From Lagopus muta (Eukaryota; Chordata; Aves; Galliformes; Phasianidae): 64,000 bases of DNA. The stretch spans positions 30,945,537-31,009,536 of the forward strand of contig NC_064440.1 in the NCBI RefSeq assembly GCF_023343835.1, read 5' to 3'. Made by a program: the position numbers and the translations under genes. How positions within the stretch are numbered: the first letter of the stretch is position 1; each line of letters opens with the position of its first letter. The notes beneath the pieces are model-generated. The model saw only the letters and a list, made by a program, of their open reading frames with translations, was not told the origin of the DNA and made no database searches. Below are positions 1 through 8,366 of the stretch, piece by piece.

Positions 1-130
1 TTTTCCCTTAGTAGGCACTTGGCTACTCTATATAAATTTATCTCCTTTATAAACTATCCCTTTTGGACCCTTCTATATTGCACGCAATCAGGTGTGAGTT
101 AAACATGCTCAAACTGTAATCAGCTAGCCC
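1..130. other. unique AT-rich sequence, no feature seen
   Basis: Ordinary non-repetitive sequence at the left edge. No open frame or motif stands out. Confidence 0.6.
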
Positions 131-235
131 AGAAGAAGGGAAAGGGGAAGGGAAAGGGAAGGGAAAGGAAAGGGAAAGGGAAAGGGAAAGGGAAAGCGAA
201 AGCGAAAGCGAAAGCGAAAGCGAAAGGGAAGGAGG
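131..235. repeat. purine-rich hexamer microsatellite (GGGAAA)n / (GCGAAA)n
   Basis: About 105 bp of almost pure purine on the + strand. It begins with irregular AAGGG/GGAAA words, settles into GGGAAA copies, then switches to about five consecutive copies in which the second G is C (GCGAAA), and returns to GGGAAGG. The run of identical variant copies shows local slippage expansion of one mutated unit. Polypurine tracts like this can adopt triplex structures, but nothing here shows a function. Confidence 0.9.
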
Positions 236-1392
236 TTTTCTAGAGGAAAATCCATTCCTGTGCTACTTGAGCAGTTCCAGAGGTAACTGCTGCCCTGCCA
301 CCTGCTTGGCCGTATTTGCTCTGCTCAAGACCTGACCCCTGATGTGAACATGGCACGTGCAGGTAGGCTGCTCACAGTGCCCTGTGCGTATGTGTGTGAG
401 ACTGACCTTTGCTTGGAAATATCCACTGCAGGAGAAGGTACCTAATGATTCATGCTTGCTTACTTTAGTGACTATCAAGCTTTCCCTGCTTAGAGATTAT
501 CCCTGCTTTTAGAGTATTTGAGCTTGATTTGATTTAATATCAGGTTTACTATGCTGTAAGTCTAAATAAGAGCAGTGAAGTAAGATTGGAAATAACATCT
601 GTGGGCAAAATCCCTGAAATGAATGGGAATAATTCCAAAAAGCTCTTGTGGTTTTTGGATCAATCCTCTGTCTATAAAGCTTAGGAGGAAATTGGCATGT
701 GCATCCATTTGTCTATGCAGATGTCTATTTCAGTATTCATCAGAAACAATTGCACACATGGGCAACTATTTTCTCTCACAAATAGCGGTTACTGTGCGTA
801 TGGATTTTAGAGGAGTTTTTCAAAAATAGTCCCTATAATAAGATAACCAACTAGCATCTTCTACTTCAGTGGTGTTCTTCTGGAAGAGTAAATGCTGCCA
901 GAGTTACCTAGCAGTTGTGAAATGCTTCTGAATATTAATAGTTATATATTGCTTCAAAAATTTGAAAGAAGTTAAAAGAGAAAATGATTGTGTGATAAAC
1001 ATGAAATATCAGTTAAAAGGTTAATTATTTTATTAGCATTAATACCTTCTAGATTTAGTTGCCTAAAAGCATAAAGATAACCCTCTAGCCATCTACAGTC
1101 TCTCTGGTCAACCAGACAGGGTAATATCACTCTGTGGGCTTTAGGGATGCTGTCCTAAGTCAGACATATAGTGGGAAACTGATTCTTTTTAGAGGTGTTT
1201 TTTTTTTCCACTCCAAGTAGCTTCAGGTCTCAGTAATGTGTCCTTTCTTTTTAGGATGAGCATAACATTATTAATTTTCTCCAGTATATTTACTGTTACA
1301 CAATATTTTTCAATCAATCAGCTTATGTTTCTATAGAAGCCTTATCTTGCAGAACAAGGCAAGTAAAATGGAAATGCAGAAATCATCAAGAG
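236..1392. other. unique sequence, no gene or repeat recognised
   Basis: AT-rich sequence with frequent stops in all frames. The two short open frames here (about 70 codons) are at chance length and resemble nothing known to me. Confidence 0.6.
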
Positions 1393-2401
1393 CACAGATC
1401 TTAGTTGATTGGCTGTGGCCTTTGGTTCGTTATCACTGCAATGTGGAAAACTGAATCTATGATCTATGAATCCACGATCAGCTTGGTGGGTTTTTTTGCA
1501 CAGATCTTAGTTGATTGGTTGTGATCTTTGGTTAATTGTCATTGCAGTGTGGGAAGCTGAATGTATGATCTAGAAATTCACGATCATCTTGGTGGTATTT
1601 TTTTCACAGATCTGAGTGAACTTAAGACAACATCCAATAACCTTTCATTGCGATGTAGGAAGCTGAATCTATGATCTATGAATCCATGATCAGCTTGGTG
1701 GTTTTTTTGCACAGATTGTAGTTGCCTGGATGTGGTCTCTGGTTCATTGTCACTGCAGTGTAGTAAGCTAAAAACATGTTCTATGAATCTGTGATCACCT
1801 TGGTGGTTTTTTTGCACAGATCTTAGTTGACTGGTGTGGTCTTTGGTTCATTGTCATTACATTGTAAGAAGCTGAATCTATGATCTATGAATCCACGATC
1901 AGCTTGTTTCTTTTTTTGTTTGTACAGATCTTAGTGAACCTAAGACCAGATCCAATAAACTGTCATTGCAACGTAGGAAGCTGAAGCTATGATCTATGAA
2001 TCCATGATCAGCTTGGTGTTTTTTTTTGCACACATCTTAGCTGATTGGGTGTCGTCTTTGGTTTGTTGGCATTGCACTGTGGTAGGCTGAATGTATGATC
2101 TATGAATCCATGATAATCTTGGTGGTTTCTTTCGCACAGATCTTAGTTGATTGGAGGTAGTCTCTGGTTCATTGTCATTGCATTGTAAGAAGCTGAATCT
2201 ATGATCAGGTTTTGTTTTTGTTTTTTTTTTTTCCCTCAGCTCCTAGTGAACTTAATACCACATCCAATAAACTGTCACTGCAGTGCAGTAAGCTAAATAT
2301 ATTATCTATGAATCCATGGTCATCTTGGTGGTTTTTTTTTGCTTGGCTGTGGTCTTTGGTATTGTCACTGCAATCCGGAAAGCTAAATCTATGATCATCC
2401 T
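1393..2401. repeat. minisatellite, ~105-bp unit, in A-A-B trimers
   Basis: About 9.5 head-to-tail units, recognised by the recurring CACAGATCTTAGTTGATTGG start and the ATGATCTATGAATCCATGAT ... CAGCTTGGTGG-T(n) end. Unit starts lie near 1393, 1499, 1605, 1710, 1815, 1923, 2030, 2135, 2236 and 2341, so the period is 101-108 bp. Two unit classes are visible. Class A carries TTAGTTGATTGG then GTGGTCTTTGGTT. Class B (units at 1605, 1923 and 2236) carries AGTGAACTTAAGACCACATC then CAATAAACTG. The order is AAB AAB AAB A(partial), a higher-order period of about 315 bp. The last unit lacks the first ~20 bp. Short T-runs (7-12 T) end each unit and vary in length. No coding capacity is evident. I do not recognise the family. 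Confidence 0.9.
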
Positions 2402-2434
2402 GATTTTATTTATTTATTTATTTATTTATTTTGA
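2402..2434. repeat. (TTTA)n microsatellite
   Basis: About six perfect TTTA copies directly after the last unit of the 105-bp array, ending in TTTTGAGC. Confidence 0.9.
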
Positions 2435-4180
2435 GCTATCATTTGGATCAAAGAGTCACTTAGAAAATGAATTCTGCCTTGTAGTCAAACTGGGAAGTCA
2501 CTGAAAGGTAATGGAAATAACAGCAATCTGTATGAGGTACTTTCCCCTGTAAGTTCAGGGAATGTTTGTGGCCTAGGACAGCAAGCATCTCTGTTACCTT
2601 GGTTCTTGTCTTGTTGCTGACCCAGCTGTTGTAAGGAGGGGAAACTGCTGGTACTGCAAGGCCTGAGAGCGTGTGTGCGCCCTGACTGAGCGGTCACACT
2701 GCACATATTGATGGATGGAGATCACAGGACCGTTGGTTCCCAATGACTCAAAAATATATTTCGTTTGGCTTCAAAGTCTGTAGAATTGAAATGAAAAAAA
2801 GAAAGCTCCCAGCTGCAATGATTGAATATGCTGATCAATGTGCAGATGATACATTTTTTTCTGTGTAATGCCTTCTCTCCAAAAATCGGAACAAGATGAG
2901 GCTTTGTATATCATTTTCTCTGTATATTTGCTGGAAGCACAAAGACCGCGTTGCATTTGTCATGCAGGCTGACAGAAAGCATATGGATGACGGTATTCCT
3001 TCTTGCAGGCAGTTGTGTTCAGATGACAGGACCAGAGAAAAATGGCCAAGCTGCTCTCATTTTTCATACTAGCTGCATTTGGCGTTTAATGACACAATTG
3101 CAGCAAATTGGTTCTATTACAGTGAATAGAGAAAGATATTCTATTTTGTAATGTTTGGAATGGCTGCTTATTTATATTTAACACTGCAAGGACAGGCTAG
3201 AAACTCTTCTCATTAGGAGTAATTTAAAATATACACAAAAATAGCAGATGCTCTACAAGGTGAAAGCTGTCCAAACCATTGTATATTCAGGGTGCCAAAA
3301 TGACTATTTTATAAAATAGCTGTTTTGGGTTTTTGTTTTTGTTGCTGTTGTTGTTTTTCTTTTCCATTAAACAGATATTTTTCAGTATTTGGTATGTTCT
3401 GGATAGCTGATGTTCTGAAAGTTTTGGGGATTAAGAGATGGGAACCTCTCTTTAGATTCACTCGTGTTCCATCTGGAATGATTACTATGCTACCTCCACA
3501 TAATAGCATAAATAACCTATGTGGGACTGAAGTACAGTGACAGTAGTGAATCTGAACTGAACAATCTGAAAGTGTGAAGAATTTCACACGGGGAAGCTCA
3601 GGCATCTCAAATTGTTTGGCCCATGAGCTTTCTAACAGTCAATTTATGAGATGATCCTTGAAATGTGGTAGCACCTATTTGCAATAAATGTTAAAACCAT
3701 CTTGTATTCAGCAGGTTGTTAATATTGTGAGTGTAACAAGGAATCTCACCAAGAGGTAATGTGAGAAATAACACTGTCAGTGTTTCTGCGTACCCCCGTC
3801 CCTCAGAAGATCAGGGTAAGTAGTGCAGTGTGTGAGAAATTATAGCCCTTGTTCTCTTCTGTGTATGAGTTCAAAACATACCAAAACAGCAACACCTGCT
3901 GAAAAGCATATGCCTGCTACCAGGTACAGTACTACAGGCTTAATAATTATTTCTGGATTCTTTTCGTCTTAAATTAGAGCAAGTAAATTTTAAACACTTG
4001 GGATTTGAACCGACTAATAGAAAAAGGCTACAGGATTGCCACATATGTTCTGCTTTTTGATTTGTTTTCTGTTATGATTGGAATTGCTACTTCTATTAAT
4101 GTAAGAGTTTTGGATTCTTTTAGCTGTCTCTAGTAAATAGATGGTAGCAATTTTATAGGATCCCTCACAGATAAAGGACA
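2435..4180. other. unique spacer between the two tandem arrays
   Basis: About 1.7 kb of non-repetitive sequence. The only local feature is a T/TTG-rich stretch near 3324-3362 (GTTTTTGTTTTTGTTGCTGT). The open frames here (up to 98 codons on the minus strand) are partly made of that simple sequence and are not credible genes. Confidence 0.6.
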
Positions 4181-5220
4181 TGCATTACACATTACACACA
4201 TTACACTCTTACATGCTGTTGCACGCTCTTACATGTGTTTGCACGCTCCTGCACGCTGTTATGCATTCCTGCACGTGTTTGCACGCTGTTACACACGTTC
4301 GCATGCTCTAACACGCTATTGCACGCTCTTACACGCGATTCCATGCTCGTACATGTTCTTGCACGTGTTTGCATGCTTTTACACACTCTAGCACACTGTA
4401 ATACGCGTTTCCACACTCTTACATGCCGTTGCACACTCTTACACGTGTTTGCATGCTCTTACACACGTTTGCACAATCTTGCACACTGTTACACACTGTT
4501 ACATGCTGTTAGACACTGTTGCATGCTGCTGCACGCCTTTGCACACTCTTACACACCGTTGCATGCTGTTGCACGTTGTTGCACACTCTTACACGCCATT
4601 GCACGCCTTTGCAAACTGTTGCACGCTCTTGCATGCTCTTGCACGCTCTTACACGCCTTTGCACACTATTGCACGCGTTTGCACACTGTTGCATGCATTT
4701 GCACGCCTTTGCATGCGCTTACATGCCGTTGCACGCGTTTGCACGCTCTTGCACGCTCTTACGCGATGTTGCACGCCGTTGCACGCTCTTCCACACCGTT
4801 GCACGCCTTTGCACACCTTTGCACGCCGTTGCACGCTCTTACACGCCGTTGCACGCTCTTACACGCCGTTACACGCCTTTGCACGCTCTTGCACGCCTTT
4901 GCACGCTCTTACACACCGTTACACACCTTTGCACGCTCTTGCACGCCTTTGCACGCTCTTGCACGCCTTTGCACGCCTTTGCATGCTCTTGCACGCCGTT
5001 GCACGCCTTTGCACGCCCTTGCACGCCGTTACACGCCTTTGCACGCTCTTGCATGCCTTTGCACGCTCTTGCACGCCGTTGCACAACTTTGCACGCCATT
5101 GCATGCCGTTGCACGCTCTTGCACGCCGTTGCACGCTCTTACACACCGTTACACACCGTTGCACGCCTTTGCACGCTCTTGCACGCCGTTGCACGCCGTT
5201 GCACGCCTTTGCATGCTCTT

Positions 5221-5350
5221 GCACACCTTTGCACGCTCTTCCACGCCGTTGCATGCTCTTGCACACCGTTACACACCTTTGCACGCTCTAGCACGCCGTT
5301 ACACACCTTTGCACGCTCTTGCACGCCGTTGCACGCTCTTGCACGCCGTT
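5221..5350 (+). repeat. 130-bp block inside left arm, copied exactly at 5571-5700
   Basis: Thirteen consecutive 10-bp units, including the marker variants CCACGCCGTT, GCATGCTCTT and GCACGCTCTA, recur in the same order at 5571-5700, an offset of 350 bp. The identity stops on both sides (5211 against 5561 and 5351 against 5701 differ). This is the signature of a recent multi-unit duplication within the array. Confidence 0.9.
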
Positions 5351-5570
5351 ACACGCTCTTGCACGAAGTTGCACAACTTTGCACGCCGTTGCACGCTCTT
5401 GCACGCTCTTGCACGCCTTTGCACGCCGTTGCACGCTCTTGCACACTGTTACACGCCGTTGCACGCTCTTGCATGCCGTTGCACGCTCTTGCACGCCGTT
5501 GCACGCCATTGCACGCTCTTGCACACTGTTACACGCTCTTGCACGCTCTTGCACGCCATTGCACGCTCTT

Positions 5571-5700
5571 GCACACCTTTGCACGCTCTTCCACGCCGTT
5601 GCATGCTCTTGCACACCGTTACACACCTTTGCACGCTCTAGCACGCCGTTACACACCTTTGCACGCTCTTGCACGCCGTTGCACGCTCTTGCACGCCGTT
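5571..5700 (+). repeat. second copy of the 130-bp block at 5221-5350
   Basis: Same thirteen-unit order, including the unusual GCACGCTCTA unit at 5631. See the partner block for the comparison. Confidence 0.9.
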
Positions 5701-5970
5701 GCACGCTCTTGCACGCCGTTGCACAACTTTGCACGCTCTTGCACGCCTTTGCACGCCGTTGCACACTCTTGCACACTGTTACACACCTTTGCACGCTCTT
5801 GCACGCCGTTGCACGCCGTTGCACGCTCTTGCACGCCGTTGCACGCTCTTGTACGCCGTTACACGCTCTTGCACGCCGTTGCACGCTCTTGCACGCCGTT
5901 GCACGCTCTTGCACACTGTTACACACCTTTGCACGCTGTTGCACGCCGTTGCACGCCGTTGCACGCTGTT

Positions 5971-5992
5971 AAACACCTGTAAGAGTAATGCA
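5971..5992. other. axis of the inverted repeat (orientation switch)
   Basis: AAACACCTGTAAGAGTAATG, then the partial unit CATGGCGTGC. To the left, units read GCACG...TT. To the right they read AA...CGTGC. The flanking variant pairs ACACACCTTT (5921) / AAAGGTGTGT (6031) and GCACACTGTT (5911) / AACAGTGTGC (6041) mirror each other about roughly 5980.5, which places the symmetry centre. Only about 20 bp separates the arms. Confidence 0.85.
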
Positions 5993-6130
5993 TGGCGTGC
6001 AACGGCGTGCAAAGGCGTGCAAGAGCGTGCAAAGGTGTGTAACAGTGTGCAAGAGCGTGTAACAGTGTGCAAGAGCGTGCAACGGTGTGCAAGAGCGTGC
6101 AACGGCATGCAAGAGCGTGCAAAGGTGTGC

Positions 6131-6240
6131 AACGGCGTGCAAGAGCGTGCAACGGCGTGCAAGAGTGTGCAACAGCGTGCAACGGCGTGCAACAGCATGC
6201 AAGAGCATGCAAAGGTGTGTAACAGTGTGCAAGAGCGTGC
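6131..6240 (-). repeat. 110-bp block inside right arm, repeated exactly at 6251-6360
   Basis: Eleven units, including AAGAGTGTGC AACAGCGTGC and AACAGCATGC AAGAGCATGC AAAGGTGTGT, recur after 120 bp. The bounding units (6121 against 6241 and 6241 against 6361) differ. This is a tandem higher-order duplication of twelve units with one changed unit. Confidence 0.9.
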
Positions 6241-6250
6241 AACGGCGTGC

Positions 6251-6360
6251 AACGGCGTGCAAGAGCGTGCAACGGCGTGCAAGAGTGTGCAACAGCGTGC
6301 AACGGCGTGCAACAGCATGCAAGAGCATGCAAAGGTGTGTAACAGTGTGCAAGAGCGTGC
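6251..6360 (-). repeat. second copy of the 110-bp right-arm block
   Basis: Same eleven-unit order as 6131-6240. A smaller echo (AAAGTTGTGT AACAGTGTGC and the two units after it) also repeats at 6411 and 6491, an offset of 80 bp. Confidence 0.9.
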
Positions 6361-8341
6361 AAAGGTGTGCAACGGCGTGCAAGAGCGTGCAACAGCGTGC
6401 AAAGGCGTGCAAAGTTGTGTAACAGTGTGCAAGAGCGTGCAACGGCGTGCAACGGCGTGCAAGAGCGTGCAACGGCGTGCAACGGCGTGCAAAGTTGTGT
6501 AACAGTGTGCAAGAGCGTGCAACGGCGTGCAAAGGCGTGCAAGAGCGTGCAACGGCGTGCAAAGGCGTGCAACGGCGTGCAAGAGCATGCAAAGGCGTGC
6601 AACAGCGTGCAAGAGCGTGCAAAGGCGTGCAAGAGCGTGCAACGGCGTGCAACGGCGTGCAACGGCGTGCAACGGCGTGCAAGAGCATGCAACGACGTGC
6701 AACAGCGTGCAACAGCGTGCAGTGTCGTGCAACGGCGTGCAAGAGCGTGCAAAGGTGTGTAATGGCATGCAAGAGCGTGCGAAGGCGTGGAAGAGTGTGC
6801 AACGGCTTGCAAGAGCGTGTAAAGGTGTGCAACAGCGTGCAAGACCGTGTAACGGTGTGTAAGAGCGTTCAAACGTGTGCAACGGTGTGCAAGAATGTGC
6901 AAAGGCATGCAGCGGCGTGTAAGAGCGTGCAACCGCGTCCAACAGCGTGCAAAGGCGTGCAAGAGCATGCAAAGGCGTGCAACGGTGTGCAGCAGCGTGC
7001 AACGGTGTGCAAGAGCGTGCAAAGGCGTGCAACGGTGTGTAAGAGCGTGTAAAGGTGTGCAACGGCGTGTAAGAGCGTGCAAAGGCGTGCAAGAGCGTGC
7101 AACGGCGTTTAAGAGCGTGCAAAGGCCTGTAAGAGTGTGCAAATGCGTGTAAGAGTGCAACTGCATGTAAGAGTGTTCTAACTCGTGTAAAAGTGTGTTG
7201 GACCATTTTAAGAGCGTGCAGATGTGTGCAAGACCGTGCAAATGTGTGTAAGGGCGTGTAAGAGCCTGCAAAAGAATTCAAGAGTATGCAAATGCTTACA
7301 GCAGCATGTAAGAGCGTGCAAAGTTGTGAAAGGCATGTAAGCACATGGAAAGGTGTGTAAGTGCGTGTACCAGTGTCCACAGGTGTTGAATGATGTGTAA
7401 AGGTGTGTTTGTTCATGTAAGTGCATGTAAAGATGTGTAAGCGTGTGAAGGGGTGTAAATGAGTGTAAGCACGTGTATGTGTGTGTCAAGCTGTGTAAGC
7501 GTGTTTAAAGTTGTGTGCAGGCATTGAAGCACCTGTAAGCACATGTAAAGGTGTATGCGTCTGTAAAGGCGAGTAAAGGCATGCATGCAATCTCGTGTAT
7601 GTCCGTGAAAGCGCGCGTATAGGTGTGTAAAGGCTTGTAAGAGCGTGTGAGCACATGTAAACACGTGTAAAGGCATGTAAGCACAAATCATGTCACTGCG
7701 GCAAATACCCACCCAGGAGAAAAAATGTAAGTTAACGTTTTGCTACCCACCTGTCTCAACACTTAGACGAAGTTTAAGTTGCCAAAACAAAAGCTATTAG
7801 AGAATATAGTTTATTTTACATGGGTACTTCTAAGCAAACAACAAAAGAAGAAAAGCTTGCAGTGCAGTCAATGATTGCTAGGTTGAATATATCTGATTGG
7901 GTCTCTTCACCTTGGGAAAACTTGAATGAATACGCTCCCTCAAAAAACTTGTCAAGAGAAGTGGAATTTCTCATTTATTCAGTTGTGCTTCCTGAATTAG
8001 CCCACAGTGTCAAGCTCTCATCTCCCATCTACCTTTGTCTTTTTCAGGCTTTTCAATGGATGCACTGATCTGCTCGTCAATTGCACCTGCTCAGGGCTAC
8101 ATAACGCTCTGGAGACATTTCCAAAGATGACTCTACCACAAGACAATAGAGGCTGGCATCAAGTAGAAAAACATCAGTTGCAAAGGCTTCTTACCCATAC
8201 TTACCTTTCAAAATAACATTCTTTGGCTGCAATCGATGTTAGCAACCTGGCACCCACAGCAACGATCTCCAAGACACAGGGCTTTGTTGAGTATAGTCTC
8301 ACTGAGCATGCTGTGCATCTTGGCAGTTGTTAGCAAAGGAG

Positions 8342-8366
8342 ATCTCTCTCTTCCTCTCTCTCTCTC
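8342..8366. repeat. (TC)n-rich microsatellite
   Basis: TCTCTCTCTTCCTCTCTCTC-type run of about 25 bp. Slightly imperfect. Confidence 0.8.

Larger units (their letters stand above)
4181..5977 (+). repeat. 10-bp minisatellite, left arm of a giant inverted repeat
   Basis: About 180 tandem copies of a 10-bp unit. In the core (about 4700-5960) the units alternate as GCACGCTCTT and GCACGCCGTT, giving a 20-bp dimer, with variants GCACGCCTTT, GCACACTGTT, ACACACCTTT and GCATGCTCTT. Phase is kept essentially without indels through the core, so units stay in register with 10-base blocks. The outer edge (4181-4500) is degenerate and TG/CA-rich (ACATGTGTTT, GCACACTCTT), as expected if old CpGs have deaminated. 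The + strand is pyrimidine-rich (about 65%). Because 10 is not a multiple of 3, one repeat is read in all three frames as a 10-residue period, which explains + strand open frames of 468, 280 and 487 codons starting at 4235, 4449 and 4519. These are not genes. Confidence 0.95.
5982..7690 (-). repeat. 10-bp minisatellite, right arm of a giant inverted repeat
   Basis: About 170 units of AAGAGCGTGC / AACGGCGTGC, the reverse complement of the left-arm units, with matching variants (AAAGGCGTGC, AACAGTGTGC, AAAGGTGTGT, AAGAGCATGC). Register is kept to about 7150. Beyond that, units become irregular in length (9-12 bp) and rich in GTGTAAG, GTGTGTAAG and CATGTAA, mirroring the decayed outer edge of the left arm. 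The array fades out at about 7690. The minus strand is open in all three frames (545, 450 and 287 codons, ending near 7416, 7271 and 6832) purely because of the repeat. The unit order is not an exact mirror copy of the left arm. Confidence 0.95.

Noticed and set aside
4235-5982. Long + strand open frames (468, 280, 487 codons) as protein-coding genes
   Set aside because: All three frames are open at once because the 10-bp unit has no stop. The peptides are mere translations of the repeat, with no conserved start or non-repeat domain.
5779-7416. Long minus-strand open frames (545, 450, 287 codons) as genes
   Set aside because: Same reason in the reverse-complement arm. They run into the degenerate edge without changing character.
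4181-7690. CRISPR array
   Set aside because: Units are 10 bp and contiguous, without unique spacers, in a vertebrate context.
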